DNA of 64,000 bases from JAAZKA01 sp034926225 (GCA_034926225.1 JAYFRF010000007.1:124001-188000); one strand, 5' to 3'; counted from the stretch's first letter, positions 24,941 to 34,170 are shown. Notes: generated by a model from the letters alone, not told the origin. Program-made: numbers and translations.

Positions 24941-26053
24941 TTGAAACGCCTATTCCGTACCGTTCGGGACTACCTCCTCGGCGTCGATCTGCTGCTTTTA
25001 CTGCTCTGCGCTCTCAGCGCGGCCGCCGGTATCGTCCTCATCCGCTCCGCAACCATGAGCTTTGATACCGACCGCTACGTCCGCACCCAGCTCATCGCCG
25101 CCGCCGCCGGCGTTATCGTATTCATCGCCGCATCCGTCGTCCCGACGAAGTGGCTTACCCGCCTTTGGCTGCCGCTTCTGATTTTTAATATCGCCCTCCA
25201 GATTTCTCCGCGTTTTTTAGGCTCCTGGCAAAGCGGCAATCGAAGCTGGATCCACATCGGCTCCCTTTCCTTCCAGCCAGGCGAACTCGGGAAGGTCCTC
25301 TTTATCATCACCTTCTCCGCCCACCTCCGCCGCGTCTCCGATGAGCTAAGCTCCGCCCTGTCCGTCCTGCAGCTTGTCGCACATTGGGGTATTGTCGCCG
25401 GCTGTGTCATCCTCTTTTCCCGCGACGACGGCATGGCGCTCCAATACCTTTTTATCGGTTTGATCATGCTCTATGTTGCCGGACTGAAATTCCGTTGGTT
25501 TGCCGCGGGCGCCCTTTGTGTCGCCGTTGCGGCGCCCCTGATCTGGCGCTACGCGATGGACGAGTATCAACAGCTCCGCATCCTTGTGATCTTCGATCCC
25601 TCCCTCGACGCTGCCAAGGCGTATCAGGCCGCGCAGACACGCCGGGCCATCGGGTCCGGCCTCCTGACCGGCCAAGGGTACCTCCAAGGCTCTTTAACTC
25701 AGCGTTCCCTTATCCCCACCAAACATACCGACGCCATCTTCGCCGTTGCCGGCGAGGAATTCGGCTTCCTCGGCGCAATGGGTATAGTCCTTCTCTTAAC
25801 CCTCATCATCCTACGCTGTCTTATTCTCTCCGCGCGTACCTACGGTTCCGCCGACGCCGCCATATGCGCGGGGATGGCCGGCATGCTGATCTTCCAGACG
25901 GTAACCAACATCGGCATGAACATCGGTCTTTTGCCTGTCATCGGCCTGACCCTCCCCTTTTTCAGCTACGGTGGTACCTCGCTTGTCACCATGTTCGGCG
26001 CGATGGGCATTGTCGCCGGGATTCGTTACCGTACTTTATACTATTCGGATTAG
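24941..26053 (+). CDS. rodA: RodA/FtsW/SpoVE-family SEDS peptidoglycan glycosyltransferase
   Basis: 370-residue SEDS-family membrane protein. These polymerise lipid II into glycan strands, working with a class B penicillin-binding protein. About ten hydrophobic segments are visible. Signature stretches include PTKHTDAIFAVAGEEFGFLGA and NIGMNIGLLPVIGLTLPFFSYGGTS. It is shorter than typical FtsW and matches RodA length. Start is a TTG at 24941 with AAAAGGTAGG upstream. The canonical QPSE of RodA/FtsW is QPGE here (in LSFQPGELGK), a small deviation. No mreB or pbp gene is adjacent; the DUF2812 gene follows closely. Assignment to RodA rather than SpoVE is by length only. Confidence 0.85.
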   Translation: MKRLFRTVRDYLLGVDLLLLLLCALSAAAGIVLIRSATMSFDTDRYVRTQLIAAAAGVIVFIAASVVPTKWLTRLWLPLLIFNIALQISPRFLGSWQSGNRSWIHIGSLSFQPGELGKVLFIITFSAHLRRVSDELSSALSVLQLVAHWGIVAGCVILFSRDDGMALQYLFIGLIMLYVAGLKFRWFAAGALCVAVAAPLIWRYAMDEYQQLRILVIFDPSLDAAKAYQAAQTRRAIGSGLLTGQGYLQGSLTQRSLIPTKHTDAIFAVAGEEFGFLGAMGIVLLLTLIILRCLILSARTYGSADAAICAGMAGMLIFQTVTNIGMNIGLLPVIGLTLPFFSYGGTSLVTMFGAMGIVAGIRYRTLYYSD

Positions 26054-26065
26054 AGGAACTGCACT

Positions 26066-27310
26066 ATGGATACCGCAAAAACGCTCCGAGTCTTCAACGG
26101 CTTCTTTCCCTATGATTACAAGGCGCTCGAACAGGATATCAACGAATATGCCAGCAAAGGCTGGAAGCTTGTTTCCGTCGGACGTTTTCTGATGACCTAC
26201 AAACGCGCTGATACAGTCGGGTTGTGCGCACATGTCGAAGTCTTTACCGGTGCTTATGAAACTGAAAATGAAAAAAAGCTCGCCGCTTACAAGAAATCCC
26301 ATGAAAAGGACGGTTGGGAACTAATCGGCGACGTCGATTTCTTTTATATCTGGTACGCGCCCGCCGACACAAAGTTCCATGCCCCGACCTTTGAGCAAGA
26401 GCACAACCTCATGCAGAAGATGGTCTGGAGCAAGGAACTAAGCGCCCTCGGGCTCACCCTTGCCATGCTCGTTTTAGGGCTTGTCGCCATCCTTAAATGC
26501 GCTTATACCGACTTTCTGACCTTCACCGGCGTCGGCTCCCTGTTCATTCTTCCCCTTTTCGGTATCCCGTCCATCCTCATCGGCTCGCGCCTCGTCCGAG
26601 ACGTGCGGCAGCAGAGCGCTTATCTCAAACGCGGCGAAACCCTGCCCGTTCCGTCCGTCAAGGCCGCGAAGGACCGCTTTTTGCCGGTGTATTGGTTCCT
26701 TTTCATCGTCGGCCTCTACATCCTTTTGCTATTCTTCTTCGACGCCATCTATGGCTATACGCGCTACCTGATGATGATCATCCCGCTTACGCTTGCCAGC
26801 GTCGCCATTCTCTTCCTTCAGAAGATGCCCAAAAACCGTGCCCGCCGCACCCTCATCTTCTGCGTCCTCGCCGTCTGTGGCATCGGCATGTTCTCCCTTC
26901 AGCGCTGGTCCCCCCCGCAGGCCGACGCTCCCGCCGATACGTCCGTCGTATTAACCCTCGACGCGATCTCCGATTCCCCCTTAAAGGAAACCTATTACCG
27001 TGAAACGGTCAGTCCCGCCGTACCCGCACATTATGTCTATACCGAAACTGCCGAGTCCGGCGCGTCCGCGCAGAATGAATACTTTTCCATCCCCTTTTCC
27101 CCCATGCGCACCGTTGTTCTTTCTAAAATCCGCACGCTGATGGCTCAGTCCGGCTCCCTCACGCCCGGTGACGGGGACGCATGGACTGCCGACGAGGTAT
27201 ATGTCTCCACAAACGGCGCCGTTCTCGTCCTTCGCGGCAGCGAGGTCTTTTACTATTCCGCTAAGGACGGCGCTGGTTTGGCCGCGGCCTTTGCGCCCTT
27301 CCCCGACTGA
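26066..27310 (+). CDS. DUF2812 membrane protein
   Basis: 414-residue protein. The first 130 residues form a soluble DUF2812-like domain (FFPYDYKALEQDINEYASKGWKL, then a second GWELIGDVDFFYIWYAP half). Four or more membrane segments lie between about 135 and 285, then an extracytoplasmic C-terminal region without recognisable motifs. In Firmicutes DUF2812 proteins often sit beside PadR regulators or ECF anti-sigma-like genes; neither is present here. It begins 12 bases after the RodA-like gene and is probably co-transcribed, which hints at an envelope role. No enzyme activity can be assigned. Confidence 0.75.
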   Translation: MDTAKTLRVFNGFFPYDYKALEQDINEYASKGWKLVSVGRFLMTYKRADTVGLCAHVEVFTGAYETENEKKLAAYKKSHEKDGWELIGDVDFFYIWYAPADTKFHAPTFEQEHNLMQKMVWSKELSALGLTLAMLVLGLVAILKCAYTDFLTFTGVGSLFILPLFGIPSILIGSRLVRDVRQQSAYLKRGETLPVPSVKAAKDRFLPVYWFLFIVGLYILLLFFFDAIYGYTRYLMMIIPLTLASVAILFLQKMPKNRARRTLIFCVLAVCGIGMFSLQRWSPPQADAPADTSVVLTLDAISDSPLKETYYRETVSPAVPAHYVYTETAESGASAQNEYFSIPFSPMRTVVLSKIRTLMAQSGSLTPGDGDAWTADEVYVSTNGAVLVLRGSEVFYYSAKDGAGLAAAFAPFPD

Positions 27311-27342
27311 AGATTGTATGTTCATAAGGAGTGACTGCATCT

Positions 27343-28392
27343 ATGCATAAATTTGCCGTCATCGGCACGAATTTTGTCACAGACTGGCTCATTTCCGCGT
27401 CCTGTGAGGTGAAAGGCGTGGAGCTTGCCGCCGTTTACTCCCGTACTGAGGAGCGCGGCCGCGTATATGCCGCACAACACGGCGCATCCCGCGTATATAC
27501 CGACCTTTCCGCGCTCGCCGAGGATACGGACATCGATTTCGTCTATATTGCGTCTCCGAATCTCTGCCACGCACCGCAGGCAATCGCACTACTCGACGCG
27601 GGTAAGCATGTCCTCTGCGAAAAGCCCATCGCGCCCGACCTTACCTCCTTCGACGCCATGCGCGCCGCCGCCGCGCGGAATCGCCTCGTGTTGATGGAAG
27701 CTATGGTCTGCGCCCACCTCCCCTGCTGGCGTTCTATCCGTGAAACGCTTACCGAAATCGCCCCTATCCGCCGCGCATCCTTTACCTTCTGCCAATATTC
27801 CTCCCGCTACGACAAATTCAAGGCGGGTATCGTCGAAAACGCCTTTAACCCGAAGCTCTGCAACGGCGCTTTGATGGATCTCGGCGTTTATACCCTTGCC
27901 GCCGCCCAGCTCGTATTCGGCACCCCCGACACCATCCGTGCCTCCATGCTCCGCATCCCCGGCGGCATCGACAGCGCTGGCTCCGTCACGCTCACCTACA
28001 CCCACGCCGACCCCCTCACCTCGGGCGGTGCGATCGCGGACATCTCCTACTCAAAAATCTCCCAGGGCGCAAACCCTTGCGAGATACAGGGCGAGCGAGG
28101 CAGTCTGATCATCGACAGCATCACGCGCCCCAAAGCCTGGAAGCTTTTGCCCCGTGACGGTTCCCGCGGCGACGGCGTCCGTGTCGCGGCGGCGGACATC
28201 GGTCCCCGCACCCTCGACGTTACCCCCGCGCGGCACCCGATGGCCTATGAGCTTGCGGAATTCATCCGCCAGATCGACGAAGGAAAATACGCGCGGTATC
28301 TCGACGCGTCCCGTGCCGTCATAGCCGTCATGGATGAGGCGCGGCGGCAGACGGGCCTCGCCTTTGATGAAAGGATAACACCGAATGCTTGA
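27343..28392 (+). CDS. Gfo/Idh/MocA-family oxidoreductase
   Basis: 349-residue NAD(P)-dependent oxidoreductase. VIGTNFVTDWL occupies the Rossmann turn, a poor glycine motif, but the HVLCEKPIAPD signature (about 90-100) and the family C-terminal sheet with ALMDLGVYTLAAAQLVFG are clear. The latter resembles dihydrodiol dehydrogenase-type members. The ATG at 27343 is used with AAGGAG upstream; a GTG at 27331 would overlap the ribosome-binding site. Overlaps the next gene (GNAT acetyltransferase) by 8 bases, which overlaps the following isomerase-like gene by 8, so the three form a tight operon, probably for sugar derivative metabolism. The substrate is unknown. Confidence 0.87.
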   Translation: MHKFAVIGTNFVTDWLISASCEVKGVELAAVYSRTEERGRVYAAQHGASRVYTDLSALAEDTDIDFVYIASPNLCHAPQAIALLDAGKHVLCEKPIAPDLTSFDAMRAAAARNRLVLMEAMVCAHLPCWRSIRETLTEIAPIRRASFTFCQYSSRYDKFKAGIVENAFNPKLCNGALMDLGVYTLAAAQLVFGTPDTIRASMLRIPGGIDSAGSVTLTYTHADPLTSGGAIADISYSKISQGANPCEIQGERGSLIIDSITRPKAWKLLPRDGSRGDGVRVAAADIGPRTLDVTPARHPMAYELAEFIRQIDEGKYARYLDASRAVIAVMDEARRQTGLAFDERITPNA

Positions 28393-29002
28393 TAAAACAC
28401 TGCCCAACATCAGCGTCATGCTGGAAACGCACCGTGCGTCCGAATACCCGCGCTATCCGGTTCCGGACGGCTACACCCTCTCCGGTTACCGGGAGGGCTT
28501 TGATCGGGCGTGGGCGCGCATCGAATGCGCCGCCGAAGGAATGCGCTCCATGGATTACGCCGTGGGGATTTTTCACCGGGAATTCGGCTACGACCCCGAC
28601 ATGGCTCGTACCAACTGCCTATTTTTGCTCGACGCCGGCGGCGTTCCCGTCTCGACCGCGTCTTTGTGGACGGGAAATCATACCGGCGTCCCACAGCCGC
28701 GTCTGCATTATGTCGCGACCGACCCCGCGCATGAGGGGAAGGGCCTGTGCAAAGCCCTTTTGACCGCCATCTTTGATTTACAGGCTGCGCAGCATCGCGG
28801 GGAGTACATGTATCTGACCTCACAGCCCGGCAGCTTTCAGGCGATCCGCCTCTACATGCGCTTTGGCTTTACCCCATACCTCGGCCCCCGTCCCGTCAAC
28901 TGGCAGCATCCCGATTTCGAAACCGATACCCCCCGCGCATGGCGGATAATACAGGATAAAATCGCTGAATTTGAGCATGAGGGAGCGAACAACCGTGTAT
29001 GA
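28385..29002 (+). CDS. GNAT-family N-acetyltransferase
   Basis: 205-residue GCN5-related acetyltransferase. The acetyl-CoA-binding motif A region is LHYVATDPAHEGKGLCKAL (about 114-132), followed by motif B around SFQAIRLYMRFGFTPY. The N-terminal 100 residues are poorly conserved substrate-binding sequence. Overlaps both neighbours by 8 bases, so it is translationally coupled between a Gfo/Idh/MocA dehydrogenase and a TIM-barrel isomerase. The context suggests acetylation of an amino sugar or related intermediate, but the acceptor cannot be read from the sequence. Confidence 0.85.
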   Translation: MLDKTLPNISVMLETHRASEYPRYPVPDGYTLSGYREGFDRAWARIECAAEGMRSMDYAVGIFHREFGYDPDMARTNCLFLLDAGGVPVSTASLWTGNHTGVPQPRLHYVATDPAHEGKGLCKALLTAIFDLQAAQHRGEYMYLTSQPGSFQAIRLYMRFGFTPYLGPRPVNWQHPDFETDTPRAWRIIQDKIAEFEHEGANNRV

Positions 29003-29789
29003 TCTAACACTGGCGCGCAACATCCCCTACAACAGCATCAACGATGAGCTGGTTTGTGCCTATGTGGAGGCCGGCATCACCGATGTGGAAATCTCCCCCG
29101 GCGGCATTCTCCCCACCTTCGGCTCCGACGCCGATCTCGCGGAGGCTGTTCGCCGTATCGGCATCCTCCGTGCCCACGGCGTAACCGTACAGTCTGTACA
29201 TCTGCCGTTCGGCTGGGACTGGGACGCGTCCGCCGTTACGCCCGGGCAGCACCGGTTCCTCTTGCAGCGTCAGCTGACCGTCGCGAACGCCTTCCTCCCC
29301 GCGCGGCCGTCCCGCTTCGTCCTCCATCCCTGTTACTGGCCAATCCCTGAGGAGGAGACCGCGACGCGCATCGCACATATCCGGGAAAACGCCTCCGCGA
29401 TCGCCCGCGAGACCGGCATTCCCGTCGCGCTCGAGGACTTGAAGATCGACCGCATCGGCGGCAGCTCCGAGGAGCTTCTCATCCTCGCGGAAGGCCTCGA
29501 CAACGTCGGCTTCTGCGTCGATATGAACCATTTTATGCGTGAACGCGCCGAGGATGCCATCCGCAGACTCGGTTCCCGCATCCTGACCGTTCATATTTCC
29601 GACTACGACTTCATCGACGAGCGGCACTGGCTCCCCGGCGAAGGTAAAAACGACTGGAACGCCATCCTCGCCGCGCTGCACGACGTCGGTTATGCGGGGC
29701 CGTTTATGTATGAGGTGCGTGCGTATTATACCCCGGCAGCCGTCGCGGAGAACAAACGCCGGTTATTCGCCGAATTCAACGCGTTATAA
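28995..29789 (+). CDS. Xylose-isomerase-like TIM-barrel sugar isomerase/epimerase
   Basis: 264-residue AP-endonuclease-2-like TIM barrel. Metal-site strands are PVALEDLKID (glutamate), NVGFCVDMNHFM (aspartate, histidine), ILTVHISDYD (histidine) and GPFMYEVRAYY (glutamate). I prefer the GTG at 28995, which has GGGAG 9 bases upstream; an in-frame ATG at 28977 is the alternative. Third gene of the operon with a dehydrogenase and acetyltransferase. Its relation to the tandem pair near 10 kb is only at family level. It ends at a dyad shared with a convergent amidohydrolase gene. Confidence 0.84.
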   Translation: MYDLTLARNIPYNSINDELVCAYVEAGITDVEISPGGILPTFGSDADLAEAVRRIGILRAHGVTVQSVHLPFGWDWDASAVTPGQHRFLLQRQLTVANAFLPARPSRFVLHPCYWPIPEEETATRIAHIRENASAIARETGIPVALEDLKIDRIGGSSEELLILAEGLDNVGFCVDMNHFMRERAEDAIRRLGSRILTVHISDYDFIDERHWLPGEGKNDWNAILAALHDVGYAGPFMYEVRAYYTPAAVAENKRRLFAEFNAL

Positions 29790-29817
29790 ACCGAAAATAT
29801 ACCCGATATACATGAGA

Positions 29818-29855
29818 GGCGGTTATCAGCCGCCCGCAGACAGATGACAACCGCT
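29818..29855. terminator. Dyad between convergent genes, possible bidirectional terminator
   Basis: GCGGTTATCA (29819-29828) pairs with TGACAACCGC (29845-29854) with one mismatch. Inside it, GGCGGTTATCAGCCGCC forms a smaller hairpin. No long T-run follows. The AGGCGGTTATCAGCC core resembles sequence near 7975-7995, so it may be a dispersed palindromic repeat. Confidence 0.45.
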
Positions 29856-29869
29856 CCTATTGAGATATC

Positions 29870-30769
29870 TTATTCGATTTCCAGCAGCTTTTTCGCGTTC
29901 CCCTCCGCGATCTTATAGAACACCTCGTCCGAAATCCGGCCTTCGTTATTCCAGCGGATCATCAGCTCCGGCAGCGGCACCTCCATCGTCGGGAAGCACA
30001 TGTCCGTACCGAAGAACAGGCGATCCTGGAACTCCGTCATAAACTTCGGCCCGTATTCCTCATCCCGCGCAAACGCGTTGTAGGCCGTGAAGTCCGAGAG
30101 GTCGCCCATCAGGTTCGGATATGCCCGGAAAAGCTTCGGCACCGTGCCTTCCTCGACGATCTTCCCCTTTGGCAAGCGGCCCACCTGCCCGCCGTCCCGT
30201 GTGAACACAAAGCTGCGTGACCCGGTCGTCTCGAGCTTGCCGATCTCCGACCAGAAGACCGGCCCGTGTCCGAAGATCGTCAGCTTCGGGAACCGCTGCA
30301 AGGTATGCTCCAGCTGCGGTAACCCTGGATCGTCGTACAGGCCGAAGTCGCCGGATTTGACGTCCGAACCATCGTAGATCACCGGCAGCCCCACCTTCTC
30401 CGCACACGCAAACAGGTTCTGCACCAGCGGATCCTGTACCTCCAGATTCGGCATGACCTCGCCAATTCCCTTGCAGCCGCGTTCCTTATAATATTCAAAT
30501 ACGCGGTCGAGCGGCGCATACGGGGAATCCGACATCGCACGCGGGTCGATGTTGCAAAATGGGATCACGCGGTCAGGGTAGGCGTCGTGCATGTCGAGAA
30601 TATCCTCGTTAGCCTGGGGGAAGTAGATTTCCGGGCTGACAATCGGCAATATCACGCATTTAGATACCCCCATCGTGTCATACCGCGCGAGTAGCTCCTC
30701 GATCGTGCAGAATTTCGTCACGAACGGCACGGGCTTGCGATAGGCATGCGTATGGAAATCGATAAACAC
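29870..30769 (-). CDS. Amidohydrolase-2 family metal-dependent hydrolase
   Basis: 299-residue TIM-barrel hydrolase. The N-terminal VFIDFHTHAYRK gives the HxH metal pair (H6, H8 counting the GTG as residue 1). Later, LPVIYDGSD, IFGHGPVFW and RLFFGTDMCFP carry other active-site positions, with the final aspartate in FGTDM. GTG start at 30769 with GGGAGG 8 bases upstream; the longer in-frame extension runs over the neighbouring divergent gene and is rejected. Relatives include lactonases and decarboxylases. Monocistronic, convergent with the isomerase operon; a role in the same pathway is possible. Confidence 0.82.
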   Translation of the reverse strand: MFIDFHTHAYRKPVPFVTKFCTIEELLARYDTMGVSKCVILPIVSPEIYFPQANEDILDMHDAYPDRVIPFCNIDPRAMSDSPYAPLDRVFEYYKERGCKGIGEVMPNLEVQDPLVQNLFACAEKVGLPVIYDGSDVKSGDFGLYDDPGLPQLEHTLQRFPKLTIFGHGPVFWSEIGKLETTGSRSFVFTRDGGQVGRLPKGKIVEEGTVPKLFRAYPNLMGDLSDFTAYNAFARDEEYGPKFMTEFQDRLFFGTDMCFPTMEVPLPELMIRWNNEGRISDEVFYKIAEGNAKKLLEIE

Positions 30770-30847
30770 AGGTATTTCCTCCCTTTTTTGATGATCTAGT
30801 CTTTTGTAGTTTAGCATATTTCCTTTCTCTTTGCAAGGAGGCTTTTC

Positions 30848-32140
30848 ATGTATTGCAGAAATTGCGGCAAAAGTATCCCGGATAATACCGTCTTCTGCCC
30901 CGCCTGCGGCTACTCCACGGGCGCGGTATCCTCCGACGCCGCCAAGAGTCCAGCACACGACCCTTCCGGTAATCCCCGACGCGGCATCCTGTCCGCTGTG
31001 ATTGCTGTGATTCTCGGCCTCATCCTCATCTCCCTGATCGTCTTCTTTATCTGGCTCGCCCGCTCCTCCTCCGAAGCCCCCGCATCCGAAAATCAGGGCG
31101 CGCCTACGACCGCTTCCTCTCCCGCACAAACCATCGCCACTACCACCGCCCAAACGACAACCTCTGCCAGTACCACGACGACTACAACCACGACCGCCAG
31201 GACAACCACCCTGCGAAACGGAACGATCGATAATCAGGAATACCCCGACGGTACTTACAACGGTGACTACATCGATGATAAGCGCGAGGGCATGGGCAAC
31301 TTCCTATTCCATGACGGCCGCGAATACTCCGGCGAATGGCGTTACGACCAAATCAACGGTTACGGTGAAATGACCTACCCCGACGGTTCGGTCTACGAGG
31401 GCGAATGGATCTCCGGCGTCATGAACGGCGTCGGTAAGATGACTTATACCGACGGCTCCGTTTATGAGGGCGAGTATCTCGACGGACTGCGTGACGGCGA
31501 AGGCAAGATGTCCTACACGGACGGCACCGTTTTCGACGGCATGTGGGCGGCGGACGACCGAGGCGACTACGGCTCGCTCACCCTTCCTGACTTCGGCACC
31601 TACACAGGCCATTTCACAGACGGCGCCATGACCGACGAAAACGCCACGATCGTTTACCCCGATACCAGTATCTATCAAGGCGGCGTCGTCAACGGTAAGC
31701 GCGAGGGGCTTGGCCGCATGCAGTTTGCCAATGGCGATTATTACGTCGGCTCTTATGAAAACGATGCCCGCAACGGTACCGGCTCGTTTACCTGGGTGGG
31801 CGGCGACACCTATGAGGGTACCTTCCGCGACAATCTGCGTGACGGTACCGGCACCTACACATGGGCCGATAACGGCAATGTCTACAGCGGCGATTTCGTC
31901 TCCGACATCCGTACCGGTATGGGCGTCATGACTTATGCAGACGGCTCCCGTTTCGAAGGCTCCTTTGAGGATGGGCAGCGTATCAGCGGCACCTTCTACT
32001 TTGCAAACGGTGACTGGATCAACGGGGATTACACCGATGACAGCGCGACCGGCGTCTTCTTATACTACCGCGCTACCAACGGCAAGTTGGATTACGCTTA
32101 CTACGAGGACGGTGTCTTTCTCTACTATGTGAAGGGGTGA
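30848..32140 (+). CDS. Zinc-ribbon, single-TM, MORN-repeat membrane protein
   Basis: 430-residue protein with four parts. A zinc ribbon occupies residues 1-25 (two CxxC pairs, CRNCGKS and CPACGYS). One membrane helix lies near 52-75. A threonine-rich linker near 90-120 includes an uninterrupted run of threonines. About eleven MORN-type repeats follow from 133 to the end, of the form YxGEwxdGxxxGxGxmxYxDGsxYeG. The ribbon would be cytoplasmic and the MORN array outside if orientation is the usual one. AAGGAGG precedes the ATG. MORN repeats often bind lipids or act as a scaffold. A small membrane protein gene follows 4 bases later. Function unknown. Confidence 0.82.
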   Translation: MYCRNCGKSIPDNTVFCPACGYSTGAVSSDAAKSPAHDPSGNPRRGILSAVIAVILGLILISLIVFFIWLARSSSEAPASENQGAPTTASSPAQTIATTTAQTTTSASTTTTTTTTARTTTLRNGTIDNQEYPDGTYNGDYIDDKREGMGNFLFHDGREYSGEWRYDQINGYGEMTYPDGSVYEGEWISGVMNGVGKMTYTDGSVYEGEYLDGLRDGEGKMSYTDGTVFDGMWAADDRGDYGSLTLPDFGTYTGHFTDGAMTDENATIVYPDTSIYQGGVVNGKREGLGRMQFANGDYYVGSYENDARNGTGSFTWVGGDTYEGTFRDNLRDGTGTYTWADNGNVYSGDFVSDIRTGMGVMTYADGSRFEGSFEDGQRISGTFYFANGDWINGDYTDDSATGVFLYYRATNGKLDYAYYEDGVFLYYVKG

Positions 32141-32144
32141 TGTT

Positions 32145-32330
32145 ATGGATTTAGGGCATGCTTTGCTCCTTTTGACCGCTTTTATTCCGTTTTCCGTATT
32201 GTTTTTCGCCGCATGGCGAAAAAAGGGCCGCCGCGCGTTCCTGATCGTCTCCCTGACGAGCTTCCTGCTCGCGCTTACAACGCTCCTCTGCGCGCTGCTA
32301 CCCCTTTTGCTTCGTGGGGGTATTCATTGA
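32145..32330 (+). CDS. Small two-helix membrane protein
   Basis: 61-residue hydrophobic protein with two predicted membrane segments (about 3-23 and 32-56) separated by a basic loop, WRKKGRRA. It begins 4 bases after the MORN protein stop with AAGGGGTGATGTT as ribosome-binding region, so it is probably a real co-transcribed gene. No family recognised. Confidence 0.6.
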   Translation: MDLGHALLLLTAFIPFSVLFFAAWRKKGRRAFLIVSLTSFLLALTTLLCALLPLLLRGGIH

Positions 32331-32357
32331 ATCGACGAACTTTTTCTACAAATAGCC

Positions 32358-32386
32358 TTGCTTTTTCCCATAAATTCCTGTATACT
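32358..32386 (+). promoter_or_regulatory. Promoter of the 532-residue unknown gene
   Basis: TTGCTT (32358-32363), 17-base spacer, TATACT (32381-32386). Confidence 0.75.
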
Positions 32387-32443
32387 GTAAACGAAGTCTT
32401 CCCATCCCGATCGTACTGTCAGGCAAGGAGGTAAATTCTGCTC

Positions 32444-34042
32444 ATGGAACTGAAATTCGTTGCGCACACTTATCCGACGACCGAATTCCCCTACTTTGGC
32501 GCACGCATCGCCGTATCGGGTCTTTTGGTCGATGATACCGTCTCCCGCTGCACCGTAAACGACGCCTGGGTTCGCGATGTATTCGTCTTTAACGACGGTG
32601 AACACTGCCGTAAGGGTCTTCTGCGCGCAGGCGCGGGGTATGTCGAGCTGCGCGTCCGTACCGATGCCCGCATCGGCGACCGCCCCGTCATATCCGTCGC
32701 CCTTGCATCCGGCGATACGGCCACGGTTGAGTGTCCCGCCGTCGCGCAGACCGACGCATGGCCCCTCCCCGCATGGAAGTACTGCGCCGCTGTCGTGCTC
32801 GACAATCCAAGCGCCATCGATCGCTCCGCCGAGCCCGTCCATCAGGCTATGGCGCTCTATCTTGACCGTCTCTCTGACCCCGTACGCGAGGTTCGCGTTC
32901 TTGCCGTCTGCCCCGATTCCGGCCGTATGACCGAGATTCCCTCTCAGGTCTACCATGTTTCCCAATGGGACGGTTTCGCGGACAAACACTGTCAGCCTAC
33001 CATGAATTTTGACGTCGCCTTCCTCGCGTCCGTCCGCGCGTTTTCAAAGGCCGTTTATCTCATTTTCTATGGCAACCCGGCCGCCGTAAAGCCTGAGTAT
33101 ACTACCGATCTATCCATTTCCGGCGAGGGTCTTGCCCGAACGATCGAAAATGAATTCTATAAAATCTCTCTCCACGGCCCCTCCGGCTCCATCGATGAAA
33201 TCACTGTCAAGCAGGGTGTTAACCAGACTTTCGCGCATCATCTCGAAACCAACGGCTCCATGAACTGGAACCCCGATATTTACGCCCCGCCGACACCGTG
33301 GAATCATATCTCCGACTGGGATCCCCCGGAAAACTATGAGTTCGAAATCGGACCCGTCTTTATCTCCCTCAAGCGTTGGGGCGTTATGCCGATGTACGAG
33401 GACGTCCTTTGCTCGGTCACCTACACCTTCTACGCCTCCTACCGCCCCGTGATCGTCGCGTCTACCATGGAATTGACGAAGGACCGCGATGTCATCGCGC
33501 TGCGCAACGGGGAGGTCGTCATGAACCGTGACCTCGCGGAAGAAGTTGCCTGGCGCAACATGGACGGCACCGTCACGACCTCCTATATCGGTGAGCTGCC
33601 CCGCCATCCCATCATGGGCAAGCGGCTTCCCGTGACCACGCCGTGGGTTGCGCTCTACAACCGCGACAAAGAAGCCGCCCTCGCGATTTCCTATATCGAG
33701 AATTCTAATATCCGCCGCGACCGCGGCATCGAACGCGTCGATCAGCACCTCTACATTCATATCGGCCCGTGGATCTATGTCGCTCGTCCGCTTCTTTACA
33801 CCTTCGTCGGCAACAACCCGCAGCGCGTCATGCACGCCTTCGGCAACACGCTCCATTATGAGAAGATGGCGTGGAACCCCATGCGCCTGCACTTCCGCCG
33901 CGACGACGCCTTCGATGAGATAGAGGATGTCACCCAGTCGCTCCGGCTTCCCCTGCAAACCTGCGTTTTCCTCGACACCGATGAACGCGTACCGACGGAA
34001 TGGATTCCGCCCATCCTGCTTGCGGAATTCGACGAGCTATAA
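32444..34042 (+). CDS. Unrecognised large beta-rich protein, candidate carbohydrate-active enzyme
   Basis: 532 residues, no signal peptide and no membrane segment, so cytoplasmic. I do not recognise a family. It is rich in short hydrophobic strands and aromatic residues (for example NWNPDIYAPPTPWNHISDWD near 270-290, and RHPIMGKRLPVTTPWVALYNRDKEAAL), like lectin or beta-sandwich domains of glycosidases and polysaccharide lyases. AAGGAGG lies 12 bases before the ATG, a long spacing. Monocistronic with its own promoter and terminator. The sugar-rich surroundings support, but do not prove, a carbohydrate role. Confidence 0.7.
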   Translation: MELKFVAHTYPTTEFPYFGARIAVSGLLVDDTVSRCTVNDAWVRDVFVFNDGEHCRKGLLRAGAGYVELRVRTDARIGDRPVISVALASGDTATVECPAVAQTDAWPLPAWKYCAAVVLDNPSAIDRSAEPVHQAMALYLDRLSDPVREVRVLAVCPDSGRMTEIPSQVYHVSQWDGFADKHCQPTMNFDVAFLASVRAFSKAVYLIFYGNPAAVKPEYTTDLSISGEGLARTIENEFYKISLHGPSGSIDEITVKQGVNQTFAHHLETNGSMNWNPDIYAPPTPWNHISDWDPPENYEFEIGPVFISLKRWGVMPMYEDVLCSVTYTFYASYRPVIVASTMELTKDRDVIALRNGEVVMNRDLAEEVAWRNMDGTVTTSYIGELPRHPIMGKRLPVTTPWVALYNRDKEAALAISYIENSNIRRDRGIERVDQHLYIHIGPWIYVARPLLYTFVGNNPQRVMHAFGNTLHYEKMAWNPMRLHFRRDDAFDEIEDVTQSLRLPLQTCVFLDTDERVPTEWIPPILLAEFDEL

Positions 34043-34057
34043 CTTCTGGCCGTAATT

Positions 34058-34097
34058 GCCTCGGCGGAGTTTTTAACGCTCCGTCGAGGCTTTTATT
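34058..34097 (+). terminator. Rho-independent terminator
   Basis: GCCTCGGCGGAG (34058-34069) pairs with CTCCGTCGAGGC (to 34090) with one mismatch, followed by TTTTATTT. Confidence 0.88.
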
Positions 34098-34170
34098 TGA
34101 CATCTTTTGGCTGTTTTTTTGTTGTCATATAGCATATTATGTCGTTTTCGTAAATTTATTGAATAATCTC

